From the NCBI GenBank assembly GCA_029782215.1, contig JAKOVD010000041.1:33944-97943 (forward strand): a stretch of 64,000 nt of DNA, written 5' to 3'. The notes under the pieces are model-generated. The model ran no database searches and was not told the origin of the DNA. It worked only from the letters and a program-made list of their open reading frames with translations. Origin of the DNA: Chloroflexota bacterium. Lineage in GTDB: Bacteria > Chloroflexota > Anaerolineae > J102. Below, piece by piece: positions 56,579 through 64,000 of this stretch; positions within the stretch are counted from its first letter, which is position 1, and each line of letters begins with the position of its first letter. Both the position numbers and the translations under genes were made by a program.

Positions 56579-56629
56579 CCTGTTCCTGTGAGCTGCCAGC
56601 CAGGGAGCGGCGCCTTGGGCTGGCTGAAG

Positions 56630-56662
56630 GACGCCGGCGCGCGTTTGCATCGCGCCGGCGTC
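56630..56662. terminator. Perfect 12-bp hairpin after the PPC-domain gene
   Basis: GACGCCGGCGCG (56630-56641) and CGCGCCGGCGTC (56651-56662) with a 9-nt loop, 18 bp past the stop codon on the minus strand. No T-run, so it may act as a terminator with help or as an mRNA 3' stabiliser. Confidence 0.6.
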
Positions 56663-56679
56663 GTCTGGAGGCAGCAGAA

Positions 56680-57936
56680 CTACGGCATGATGAGGGGCGT
56701 ATAGACGCCCCAGCCGATCCGGTACTTCTTTTCGAGGCCCATGCCAAGCACATAGTAGTCGATACTTGCGCTCCCGCCCACCTTGTCATCACACGGCGCT
56801 AACGCCTGAACCGTGAGGTCGACGGTGACGGTCGCAGATGGTTCGAGCCCATCCTGCTGCCAGATCGCGGTGCCGCCGTTCACCGAGCTTGCGCCGGGCG
56901 CGTCGACAATGCTCACGCAGGCCGGGTTCACATAGAGAAAGAAGCGAAACGGATCAGGAATGCGCAGGGGAATGGGGTTGGTAAACGAAGCCTGGAAGTG
57001 CATGAGATCGCCGACCTCGGCATAGACGCCTGGCCGGGGGTCAAGCCAGACGGTCGGGGGCGTGGTAAAAGCCGGCGTGTAGTACCAGGAATTCTGCAAC
57101 AGGCCTACCTGGTAAGTGGCGTCAGGCCCGAACTCCCCGCTGCTGCCCTCCACACAGTACGCGTAGGCGCCGTCTGCAGGGAGAATCACATCGTCGATGA
57201 ACTCGTTCTTCGCCACGCCGCTGTAGTCGGCGCTGGCCAACAAGACGCCGTTCGGGTCGTACACCTTCAGCGCCAGGTCGGCTGCGCCGCCATCGCCCTC
57301 GGGGTCGCCCTGCAAGATAAACGCGAAGCGCCGTCCTGCGCGACCCCAGGCGGCGAAGCAGTCGAAGTCACTCGCAGATGCGATCGCACCGATGTTGGTC
57401 ACAGAGGCTGTATTGGCCGACACCGGCGTATCGTTCGGCTCTACCTCCGGCTTTCTGGTCAACTTAGTTTGGTAATAGCGCAGCAGATAAGGATCCATGG
57501 CCTGATCGTCACCGCTTTCACTCACGCGCAGATACACGGGGCTGCTGCCATCGACAAAAGACTGAAACGCGATGATCGAGCCGCGCTGCCAGGAGCCGCT
57601 GTCGGTTTGCAGCACCGTGACGCCATCGGCACGGTATCCCGTGAGTACGCCCTGCTGGCTGGGCGCAGCCGCATCGGTTTCCAGCACGGCGGTGTAACCC
57701 AGGTAGGGCCAGCTGGGGTTGCCGCCCGCGGCGGTGAAGTAGTCCAGGTCACCGGCGGGCTGAATGGCGCCCTCCATGGGCTGATTATGAGCCACAGTAT
57801 TCGCCGTGGCCGGCGTGTCGTTGGGTTCGACTTCGACCGAATGCGCGGCGGACGCGCTGAACGCCAGGCTGAGCGCCAGACCCATCACCATGAGGGCGAC
57901 GGCCCGCCAGCCAATCCGCGACAACAGTGTCTTCAT
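56680..57936 (-). CDS. Secreted protein with two PPC (pre-peptidase C-terminal) domains
   Basis: A 418-residue exported protein. The signal peptide (ALMVMGLALSLAFSASA) is cleaved before AHS. Two PPC-type beta sandwiches each begin with the hallmark EVEPNDTP (about residues 35 and 165): VEVEPNDTPATANTVAHNQP and PEVEPNDTPVSANTAS. A C-terminal DUF11-like domain (about 330-405) contains ACVSIVDAPGASSVNGGT. The last residues, WGVYTPLIMP, resemble the tails of the surface protein at 27275 and of the broken copy next door. PPC domains bind surfaces or assist secreted enzymes, but no enzyme domain is present. AGGAGG precedes the ATG. Confidence 0.85.
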   Translation of the reverse strand: MKTLLSRIGWRAVALMVMGLALSLAFSASAAHSVEVEPNDTPATANTVAHNQPMEGAIQPAGDLDYFTAAGGNPSWPYLGYTAVLETDAAAPSQQGVLTGYRADGVTVLQTDSGSWQRGSIIAFQSFVDGSSPVYLRVSESGDDQAMDPYLLRYYQTKLTRKPEVEPNDTPVSANTASVTNIGAIASASDFDCFAAWGRAGRRFAFILQGDPEGDGGAADLALKVYDPNGVLLASADYSGVAKNEFIDDVILPADGAYAYCVEGSSGEFGPDATYQVGLLQNSWYYTPAFTTPPTVWLDPRPGVYAEVGDLMHFQASFTNPIPLRIPDPFRFFLYVNPACVSIVDAPGASSVNGGTAIWQQDGLEPSATVTVDLTVQALAPCDDKVGGSASIDYYVLGMGLEKKYRIGWGVYTPLIMP

Positions 57937-58008
57937 TTTGGCACCCTCCTTGACCGAGGGCAGGGGGCAGCCAGGGTGGGACAGCGGACGTTAGTCCGGC
58001 ACCAGACG

Positions 58009-58482
58009 CTAGTCTGGCAGCTTGCCCCCGATACCCAGGAAGAACTTCATGCACTTGTGCCCGAAGTCGGGCTGGCAATACATCATCGGGCAGGCCCCGG
58101 CGATGCAGGTGATACCGTGCTCCTGGCAGAACCTCACGGCCTCCGGCGAAACGCTGCTGCCCATGGAGTGAGCGGCATGGTGCATCCATACGCGCGTCAC
58201 CCCCGCCTCAGCGGCTTGCTGCACCAGCTTGTCTGTGACCTCCGGCTTCGTGACAATCATCAGGGCGGTGACGCCGCCCGGGATCGAGGCGAGGTCAGGA
58301 TAGGCAGGGTCGCCGGCCACGGTCTCGGCATTGGGGTTGATGGCGAACACCGTGTGGCCGGTGGCTTTGAGCTTGAGGTAGATCGAGTTGGCGGCGGCGC
58401 CATTAGGCGACCGCGAAACGCCGGCGACGGCAATGCGATCCTGCGCCAGGAAATCCTGGACTTTGGCATTCAGATTGGACAT
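58009..58482 (-). CDS. CoA-binding (YccU-like) protein with Cys-rich tail
   Basis: A 157-residue Rossmann-type CoA-binding protein: DRIAVAGVSRSPNGAAANSI, LKATGHTVFAINPNAETVAG and ALMIVTKPEVTDKLVQQAAE, then VTRVWMHHAAHSMGSSVSPE. Such proteins resemble the CoA-binding half of succinyl-CoA synthetase but are stand-alone and uncharacterised. The C-terminus has four cysteines spaced C-x4-C-x4-C-x7-C (CIAGACPMMYCQPDFGHKC), which could bind a metal. GGAGG lies before the ATG. It is a single gene flanked by non-coding hairpins. Confidence 0.85.
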   Translation of the reverse strand: MSNLNAKVQDFLAQDRIAVAGVSRSPNGAAANSIYLKLKATGHTVFAINPNAETVAGDPAYPDLASIPGGVTALMIVTKPEVTDKLVQQAAEAGVTRVWMHHAAHSMGSSVSPEAVRFCQEHGITCIAGACPMMYCQPDFGHKCMKFFLGIGGKLPD

Positions 58483-58602
58483 TCATGACCTCCAACAGCA
58501 ACTTCTGTCTGCGGGTGCATCCCGCAGTTATCAAATTCCCTATCCTTCAGTGTACACCCCAAGTCCCCGGATGAATATGACCAAGCTCATGTTCAGAGCC
58601 AA

Positions 58603-58644
58603 CGCGGCGGCTTCAGCCTGAAAACACCGACTGAAGCCGCCGCG
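58603..58644. repeat. 14-bp perfect palindromic hairpin (REP-like)
   Basis: CGCGGCGGCTTCAG (58603-58616) and CTGAAGCCGCCGCG (58631-58644) around a 14-nt loop, between the DUF4230 operon end and the CoA-binding gene. The CTGAAG words resemble those of the 27943-27999 repeat. Confidence 0.75.
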
Positions 58645-58689
58645 ATCGATGAGCGGAGGCGTGAAGGACAACGGTGGTCCGCCGACGTC

Positions 58690-59430
58690 CTATCTGAACT
58701 CGACGCGCACCTCTTCAAAGCCGAGTGAACGCAGGTGGTTCTCGAAGTAGACGCGGCCGTATTCCTCGGCCATCTGCAGGAGATTGGACTCCTGGGCCGC
58801 CTGCTTGAGGCGCGCCTGAGCCAGGGCATAGGCCTTGGCCTGGATGTCCGGGTCCTGGGGCATCAACAGCGTGCGGTCGTAGTCGACGAGATGGCTCTTG
58901 TCGTAGTCCATCTCAAAGGACAGCAGCTCAGGCGACGGCAGGTAGAGCTGCACCCGCTTGCCATCGGTCCAGACGTCGCCGTCCTTGATTTTCTCCAGAT
59001 CAAAGCCGGCCTTGGCGGTGCCGTGGGCGATGATCACGATGCGCTCGTGCAGACCGAGCCGTTGGCGCCAGTCATCGGGAACGTTCGTGACCTCGACGTC
59101 GGTGACAAGGCCCTGCTCGACCGTCGCCAGCTCGGCGATCTTCTTGAGGCTGGTGACGCTGACCACGGGCGGCGTGGGCGAAGGTGTGACGGCGGCTGCC
59201 GCGCTGCCGCGCGGGATCACCACTGCACCAATCAGACCCATTGCAAGACAGGCCAAGGCGACCAGGAGAAGGATGACGATGACGGCAAGCCAGGCTGGGG
59301 TACGGGAGCCGGAGGCGGCCGGGGAGGCGGCTTCGGGACTGGGTTCAGGCTGGGTCATGGCGGCGTTGGCAGTGGGAACGGCAGGAGGCGGGGATTCCGG
59401 TTCGCTGGGGGTGGGAGGGAGCATGCTCAT
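58690..59430 (-). CDS. DUF4230 membrane-anchored protein (second of pair)
   Basis: A 246-residue protein. A Pro/Ala/Glu-rich cytoplasmic N-terminus (about 1-45) is followed by one membrane helix (LAVIVILLLVALACLAMGLI), then a DUF4230 domain: SVTSLKKIAELATVEQGLVT, ERIVIIAHGTAKAGFDLEKI, VQLYLPSPELLSFEMDYDKS and LLQMAEEYGRVYFENHLRSL. The domain faces outward and has no known function. It overlaps the upstream paralogue by 4 bp (ATGA), so both are made from one transcript. Confidence 0.85.
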   Translation of the reverse strand: MSMLPPTPSEPESPPPAVPTANAAMTQPEPSPEAASPAASGSRTPAWLAVIVILLLVALACLAMGLIGAVVIPRGSAAAAVTPSPTPPVVSVTSLKKIAELATVEQGLVTDVEVTNVPDDWRQRLGLHERIVIIAHGTAKAGFDLEKIKDGDVWTDGKRVQLYLPSPELLSFEMDYDKSHLVDYDRTLLMPQDPDIQAKAYALAQARLKQAAQESNLLQMAEEYGRVYFENHLRSLGFEEVRVEFR

Positions 59431-60188
59431 GGCGCCACCTCCGACCGGGGACGGACGAGCAAGGTCACGTCGGTGAAGCCCAACGAGCGCAGGAAGTTTT
59501 CCAGGAACAGCTTGCCGTTCTGCTCCGCCCGGTCCAGGATGCCGTGCTCAAGCGCCCATTCCTGCACTTTGTCCTCGGCCTGGCGGCGGGCAGTGGTCTC
59601 CAGGTCCTTGTCAGGCTTCCAGAGCAGGCCCGTGCTGCGGGAGTACACGTAGGTCTCCTGATTGTCGACACGGGTCACGAGAATCTCCGCCGGGGGCAGG
59701 GTGACCCGGACGCTATCGCCGGCGACGACCACGTCGTCCGGCTGCAGCTTCTGCAGGTCGAAGCCGGCGATGGCCTCGCCTGTGGCCACCAGCAGCAGTT
59801 CATCCGTGCCGAAGAGGCTTTTCACCCGCTCCCAGATGCCACTGGGATCGTCCTTGATCGGCACGGTCGCCTGGACGACGAAGTCTGTACTCTCCAAGCG
59901 GCCCAGGTCCTGGATCTTGAGCAGGGACACGCGGGGCGTTGGCGCCGGCGTCGGGGTGGCGGTAGGCGTGGCCGTCGGCGGCGCCGGCGGCGTGGGCGAG
60001 GGTGGGGGGGAGGTAGGCGTGCGGGTGGGGCGCGGTGTGGGCCAGGGCGCGGTGGGGGTGGGCGGGGGCGGCGTGGCGGCGGCGCCGGCCGCGGTCAAAC
60101 GCCCGGCGGCGAACGCAGCCGCCGCGGCGATCACCGCGACCACCACCAGCCCTGCCACAACGATGAGCCAGGGTTGTCGTTGGTTCAT
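59427..60188 (-). CDS. DUF4230 membrane-anchored protein (first of pair)
   Basis: A 253-residue protein. An N-terminal membrane helix (WLIVVAGLVVVAVIAAAAAF) is followed by a Pro/Thr linker (about 38-82), then a DUF4230 domain: VSLLKIQDLGRLESTDFVVQ, ELLLVATGEAIAGFDLQKLQ, VRVTLPPAEILVTRVDNQET and LFLENFLRSLGFTDVTLL. It is paralogous to the next gene but carries an outside linker instead of a cytoplasmic extension. GAGG lies 4 bp before the ATG. The pair may form a heteromer; that is inference. Confidence 0.85.
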   Translation of the reverse strand: MNQRQPWLIVVAGLVVVAVIAAAAAFAAGRLTAAGAAATPPPPTPTAPWPTPRPTRTPTSPPPSPTPPAPPTATPTATPTPAPTPRVSLLKIQDLGRLESTDFVVQATVPIKDDPSGIWERVKSLFGTDELLLVATGEAIAGFDLQKLQPDDVVVAGDSVRVTLPPAEILVTRVDNQETYVYSRSTGLLWKPDKDLETTARRQAEDKVQEWALEHGILDRAEQNGKLFLENFLRSLGFTDVTLLVRPRSEVAP

Positions 60189-60371
60189 GAATCCTCACAG
60201 GAGCGTTGAAGAAGGGATGAAACGGGATAAATGAGGTGACAAGAGACAGCAGCATCAGATAAGGTTCGCGCTGCATCCGTTCGATCCTTGTACGAGGAAT
60301 CACCCGGCAAGGTTTCACCGATCCCCCGGCGCCGTCGCCCGCCCTTATGACGCCTCTAGTTTGAGGCTAGA

Positions 60372-60398
60372 TGCGACGCACTTCGAAAGTGCGTCGCA
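60372..60398. repeat. 12-bp perfect palindrome
   Basis: TGCGACGCACTT (60372-60383), loop CGA, AAGTGCGTCGCA (60387-60398). It lies between the GNAT pseudogene and the DUF4230 pair. The rest of the 60189-60420 gap shows nothing else. Confidence 0.7.
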
Positions 60399-60420
60399 GC
60401 TAGCACCGGCGGCCACCCAT

Positions 60421-61287
60421 TTAGCCCAGCTCGAACGAGGTGACGCCGAACCAGCGATCGAGGGGCAGGTCCAGAGCCGCCGCCGTCCGCATCCGGTACA
60501 TGCGGGCGGTCCTGAAGACGAGGGTCATGCCGTGCCGCCGGGCCAGGCGGGTGGCAGCGGCGTTCTGCTCCTCACCAGGCACATCCAGGAAGATGGTCGT
60601 ATCTTCGGGCACGCGGGCGCTCAGCGCCTGGTAGAGCGCCTCGGCCAGCGCCGGGTCGTCGGCAAACAGAGGGCCGATCTTGCAGCCGGCGCGGCAGGGC
60701 CTGAGGACGCCGTAGCCAGAAAGCCGGTCTTTGTTCATGATCCCCAGCGCAACAGTCCCCGGTTGGCGGATCCAGCAGCGCAGGAAAGCGGGCCGGGGAA
60801 AGCTAAAGAGGGCCTCGTCATAGGCTTCGAGATCAGTGACCGGAACCTGCGAGAGATCGACCACCCGAGGGTCAACAGCGTTCTTGCCCGCAGCGCTGCC
60901 CTGGTAACGCGTGTTGTAGTAGGCCGTCTCAAAGCCGAGCTTGCGATAGTTCGGCTCCTGCTCGACCACACCGTCCAGGCCGACGTCGCGATCCTCGACG
61001 GTTTGCAGCCCTTCCAGGGAGATGCGAATGCCGAACTGGTGGCCGCGGTACTCGGGTCGGACCAGGTAGAAGCCGCCGAAGGCGTAGGTGGCGCCATACC
61101 TGACGAGCGACAGGGCGCTGATCGGCACGCCGTCCAGCAGGCCGATCAGAAAGCCGTCAGGGTCCGCGGCATAGAAACACCCGGCGTCATGAAGGCCCGG
61201 ATTCTACCCTTCGGCGGCGGCCCACTCCACGGCGAAGCTCACCTCATCCCTGGTCATCCTGCGGATCACGTAGTTGTCAGTGCTCAT
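60421..61287 (-). pseudogene. GNAT-family acetyltransferase interrupted by one amber codon
   Basis: From the ATG at 61287 the frame reads MSTDNYVIRRMTRDEVSFAV then EWAAAEG, meets TAG at 61206-61204, and continues as NPGLHDAGCFYAADPDGF. The family motif is WAAAEGWNPGLHDA, so TAG replaces a Trp codon (TGG). After the stop the frame is open for 261 codons with GNAT features: GGFYLVRPEYRGHQFGIRIS (acetyl-CoA loop), then MNKDRLSGYGVLRPCR and RTARMYRMRTA in a second domain. With one base restored it would be a 288-residue protein. A shorter product from a later start would lack the first strands. Its ATG overlaps the mscS stop by 11 bp, so the two were coupled. Confidence 0.75.
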
Positions 61288-63034
61288 CCAACTGTCTCCC
61301 TGGCTGCGATCCGGCGTTCTGGCCGGACTGGCCGATCCGAAACGAAGGCGGCTCATAGCCATCGGGGCGATGGCCGGCGGGAATGGTGACGGTGTTACCG
61401 TCGCGCAGGGCCGAGAACGCCGGCGACATGATCTCGACGCCCGCCTGGTTGAACTTGTCCTGAATGTTCTGGTGCAGGCCCGAATAGAGGCGCGGCATAC
61501 GTTCAGGGTTCCTGGTCCAGCAGTTGAGCTGGTAGGAAATGTGGTAGTCGTTCAGGCTCGTCTGCAGGACGAACGGCGCCGGCTCGGGCAGGATGTCGGG
61601 TGTAGCCAGCGCCGCGGCGATGAGCAGATCCTGCACCTGCCGCCAGGGAACATCGTAGCCAATGGTCACCGTTGTGTAGAGGACGAGCCCTTCCCCCCTG
61701 GCCATGGTCGTGTAGTTCACCACATTAGCGTTCAGGACCATTCCGTTGGGAAGCGAAACCTCTTCGTTCTTGAAAGTGCGCACCCGCGTGGTCAGGAGCC
61801 GCTTCTCGGTGACAAACCCCGTGGTTTCGCCGATTTTGACCACGTCGCCGACCCGAAAGGCGCCGGTGTACGTCTGGATGACGCCCGCCACGACGTTGGC
61901 GACCGCAGCCGTGGAGGACAGTGTGAACAGAATGCCGAGGAAGACCGAGATGCCGCGAAAAGCCTCCGAGTCGGAGCCTGGTAGATACGGAAAAGTGATG
62001 ATGACGGCGCCGATGATGAGCAGGAAAGAAACGATCTTGCCGGTAAACGGCGCCCATTCGGGGTCAAAACCGCCAAGCCTGATCGTGCCCTGGGATATCT
62101 CCCGAAAGAAGAAGTGAACGATGCGGTAGAGCAGATAGGTGACAAGGACAATCACCAGGACGGTGATCAGGCTGCTCTCGTAGTCCACCACCCACGCCCA
62201 CATCGCCTCGAGCGGCGCGAAGACGAGGGCCAGAAGCTGTTTCGCCACCTTAGCGGTGGCAGGGATGAGGCTCAAGACCACAGGCGCCACGAAGAAGATC
62301 ACGGCGAGAAAGACAACAACCCTGAGCAGAGACAGCAAGTGCTTAAGCGTGCGCTTCCAGCCACCCGACCGGTAGAGCGTGGTGCGGCCCAGGACCGGGA
62401 TTCGCCCCTCCTCAGTCGGCAGCGCGTCGATGCTTCTCCCCATTCGTCGAAAGAGCAGGTTGAGAAGGTAGAGAGCCAGCACGAGGACGGCAAGGATGCC
62501 CAGCACCTCGAGCGCCCGCACCGCTCGCGCTTGCGGCGTGTACTGCTGCCGGGTCCGCATAATCGCTTCCTGGATGGCCCCGGCCACCCTGTTGGCGGCC
62601 ACCTGGCGATCCAGGCCCACGGCGGCGGCATCGCGATCGGTCACCGTGAGGAGAATCTCGTCGCCAGCCATGATATCGGTGCCATCGTCCGACTCTGCCA
62701 ACTGCAACTCCACCGCTGGCGCAAAGGGATTGGTGGCCAGGTCATTGATGCGCTTGCTGATCAAGGCGGCGCGCTCAGCAGGCGGCAGGGAACCCAGGCG
62801 CTCGCGGACGTAGAAGAGCACCTCTCCGCCCACCTCAACGGGCGCGCCCGGCAAAGGGGTTGCCTTACTCACATCCACTGTCGGCGACGGTGTGGCAGCA
62901 CTGGCCGTGGCCTGCAAAGGCGGCAAGCTCGATCCCTGCGAGGGCGCCCCACGCCACCAGGCGAGCATGAGGAGTGCCACCACCAGAGCGACGGCGGTGC
63001 GAAGGAACCACTGTTGGCGCGGCGACAGGTTCAT
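61277..63034 (-). CDS. mscS: MscS-family mechanosensitive channel with exported N-terminal domain
   Basis: A 585-residue membrane protein. An N-terminal helix (FLRTAVALVVALLMLAWW) precedes an external domain of about 125 residues (VLFYVRERLGSLPPAERAAL and TDIMAGDEILLTVTDRDAAA). Four further hydrophobic segments follow, then the MscS core: a pore helix region AVANVVAGVIQTYTGAFRVG, the beta domain GDVVKIGETTGFVTEKRLLT and NEEVSLPNGMVLNANVVNYT, and a C-terminal alpha/beta domain. It opens under membrane tension to release solutes. The external domain resembles those of other large MscS proteins. The ATG at 63034 is used; a promoter lies about 55 bp upstream. Confidence 0.9.
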   Translation of the reverse strand: MNLSPRQQWFLRTAVALVVALLMLAWWRGAPSQGSSLPPLQATASAATPSPTVDVSKATPLPGAPVEVGGEVLFYVRERLGSLPPAERAALISKRINDLATNPFAPAVELQLAESDDGTDIMAGDEILLTVTDRDAAAVGLDRQVAANRVAGAIQEAIMRTRQQYTPQARAVRALEVLGILAVLVLALYLLNLLFRRMGRSIDALPTEEGRIPVLGRTTLYRSGGWKRTLKHLLSLLRVVVFLAVIFFVAPVVLSLIPATAKVAKQLLALVFAPLEAMWAWVVDYESSLITVLVIVLVTYLLYRIVHFFFREISQGTIRLGGFDPEWAPFTGKIVSFLLIIGAVIITFPYLPGSDSEAFRGISVFLGILFTLSSTAAVANVVAGVIQTYTGAFRVGDVVKIGETTGFVTEKRLLTTRVRTFKNEEVSLPNGMVLNANVVNYTTMARGEGLVLYTTVTIGYDVPWRQVQDLLIAAALATPDILPEPAPFVLQTSLNDYHISYQLNCWTRNPERMPRLYSGLHQNIQDKFNQAGVEIMSPAFSALRDGNTVTIPAGHRPDGYEPPSFRIGQSGQNAGSQPGRQLDEH

Positions 63035-63086
63035 GGCGGGCTCACTGCGCAGGAATGGAATGAAGGCGGCGTCTGTGAGTGCACAG

Positions 63087-63114
63087 AGTATACGACGCGC
63101 CGCGTCCCCGGCAA
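63087..63114 (-). promoter_or_regulatory. Promoter of mscS
   Basis: On the minus strand TTGCCG (63114-63109), a 16-bp spacer and TATACT (63092-63087). Confidence 0.6.
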
Positions 63115-63205
63115 CTGTGGCGGCGCTCTTTACCACGCCTTGCCCAGCCTATGGGACACCACCCGTCGTCAAAACTCGTGATCGACAACTGTTACTCTGT
63201 AAGGG

Positions 63206-63442
63206 GTGGAGGATGCCTGCCGGGCCTGCTGGGAGGGAATGAACGGCGCCGCCCGCCAGGCCGCCGCGGACCATGGCGTCCCCTTCGTCAGCCTGTATGA
63301 TAGCTTCAACGGCCCCCAACACAACCAGGACCCCAGAGCCAAGGGCTTGATCCGGCAGGATGGCGAGCACCCTTCCGCAGAGGGCGCCGCCTTGATCGCG
63401 GAACTCCTGCAGAAGTCAGGCTACGCCTACGCCGATCGCTGA
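63206..63442 (+). pseudogene. C-terminal fragment of an SGNH/GDSL hydrolase
   Basis: A 78-codon frame from a GTG at 63206 that matches only the C-terminal end of SGNH hydrolases: GVPFVSLYDSFNGPQHNQDP and DGEHPSAEGAALIAELLQKS. The Asp-x2-His pair of DGEHPS would be the last catalytic block. The GDS nucleophile and the oxyanion Gly and Asn blocks are absent, and a stop codon lies just upstream in frame. It ends 8 bp from the convergent phosphatase fragment. Confidence 0.7.
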
Positions 63443-63450
63443 AGCGACTG

Positions 63451-63900
63451 TCATCCGTTCCATGCCACCTCCGTCCAAGCCCCCGTTGCGGGAATCAGGC
63501 TGCGCAATTCCGCCAAATCCAAGTTGCGCACGTGGGTCAGCACCACGGCAACGGGCAGCTCGTGCGCGACGATGCCAACGCCCCGTCCGGGATGGCGCTG
63601 AGCAATTTCCGCCACCGCCTCCAGGACTCGCGCCGCCAGGGTAACAAGGGACTCGCCGTCCGGCGGCCGCACAGCCAGCGGCGATCTGTGCCAGGCTGCG
63701 AACTCATCAGGGTACTGGCGCTCGATGTCAGCCGAGAGCATCCCCTGCCAGCGTCCCAGGTTGATTTCCCGCAGGCGCGGATCGGGGGTTGCGGTAAGAC
63801 CTAACCCGGACGAGCCGGAACCAAACAGGGGAATGTTGAATGTCGACGCCCCTTGAGCTACAGTAGGCACCACAACCGTCTTACGGTGAGGTGACTTCAT
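63451..63900 (-). pseudogene. N-terminally truncated histidine phosphatase (phosphoglycerate-mutase-like)
   Basis: A 149-codon frame. From about residue 40 it reads as a histidine phosphatase: DPRLREINLGRWQGMLSADI, then PPDGESLVTLAARVLEAVAE and GVGIVAHELPVAVVLTHVRN with the second catalytic His. The first 60-70 residues of the family, including the RHG phospho-His block, are missing and replaced by unrelated sequence (SPHRKTVVVPTVAQGAST). The replacement coincides with the start of the plus-strand gene at 63899, which suggests an insertion broke the gene. Confidence 0.65.
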
Positions 63901-64000
63901 GACGACACGACTGCTGACCGAGAGGTATGCTGAAGACCTGGACGGTACGCTGGGCTGCTATGATCGGATTGTGATCACCGGCAGCCTGGCTGAGTTGTGT
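63899..64000 (+). CDS. Start of an unidentified gene, possibly of a mobile element (runs off the right edge)
   Basis: 34 codons are visible from the ATG at 63899, which has GAGGTGA 5-10 bp upstream: TTRLLTERYAEDLDGTLGCY then DRIVITGSLAELC. The pattern LTERYAxxLxGxLxCYDRIV resembles the start of a conserved protein family that I recall as multi-copy in many bacterial genomes and possibly transposase-related; I cannot name it. Its position beside two truncated genes supports a mobile origin. Confidence 0.45.
   Translation, partial: MTTRLLTERYAEDLDGTLGCYDRIVITGSLAELC

Noticed and set aside
61204..61206. TAG as a pyrrolysine codon in the GNAT gene
   Set aside because: No pylTSBCD genes or other in-frame TAG are visible, and the family has Trp there, so a point mutation is simpler.

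Overview
The window is about 64 kb of GC-rich bacterial chromosome, densely coded on both strands. Several features point to a free-living Chloroflexota bacterium of the Anaerolineae/Caldilineae type. These are secreted proteins with long Pro/Thr linkers, C-terminal tails of the form V-[FY]-[LT]-P-x-[VI], GEVED and DUF5666 repeat proteins, a PPi-type phosphofructokinase, and many word-like tandem repeats between genes. The assignment rests on protein flavour only, because no rRNA or tRNA gene is present. Promoters that can be read resemble TTGACT-17-TAGAAT, and a few genes look leaderless.

Layout. 1-5.0 kb: two XdhC-family molybdenum-enzyme maturation proteins diverge from a P1/DmpA peptidase, followed by a divergent PRPP synthetase and a psuK-psuG pair for pseudouridine breakdown. 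5.2-9.6 kb: a GT39-type membrane glycosyltransferase and oligopeptidase PepF. 9.66-11.28 kb: an intact single-ORF IS66-family insertion sequence with an exact 8-bp target duplication, sitting at the stop codon of pyrK. 11.3-18.2 kb: a nearly complete UMP pathway on the minus strand (pyrC, pyrB, a PPi-type pfk, a pyrF-pyrE fusion, pyrD, pyrK). A promoter and a terminator-like hairpin precede pyrC. Carbamoyl-phosphate synthase is not in the window. 18.3-24.7 kb: a small orphan protein with its own promoter and terminator, an MFS permease, an L,D-transpeptidase with SH3 repeats, DUF488 and cupin proteins, an AbrB-like protein, an EamA transporter and a peptidase remnant.

25-39.3 kb: a Pro/Thr-repeat surface protein, DUF1269 and Nudix proteins, then a maltodextrin block of glucokinase, a stand-alone CBM48 protein, ClpB, MalE/MalF/MalG-type ABC components and a cytoplasmic GH13 hydrolase. 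Imported maltodextrins would be cut by the GH13 enzyme and the glucose phosphorylated by glucokinase. The ATPase of the transporter must be encoded elsewhere. 39.3-48 kb: a membrane protein, FtsH, a DUF5666-repeat protein, an RHH regulator, a polytopic membrane protein and the MsrQ-MsrP periplasmic methionine sulfoxide repair pair. 48.2-58 kb: a GEVED repeat surface protein, RlmI with a coupled small protein, two paralogous MFS permeases and a PPC-domain secreted protein with a broken partial copy beside it. 58-64 kb: a CoA-binding protein, two DUF4230 membrane proteins, a GNAT acetyltransferase interrupted by one amber codon, an MscS channel, and a decayed right edge with two truncated genes beside the start of a possible mobile element.

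The most distinctive signal is a set of dispersed repeats built from 7-bp words (GTAGCAG-like, GTTGAAR-like) or ATGCGTA-like words, some joined to a GC-rich palindrome. They lie between genes, but they also form part of coding sequences: the EamA linker, the MsrQ tail and the Nudix tail. No CRISPR array, phage, defence island or large biosynthetic cluster was recognised.
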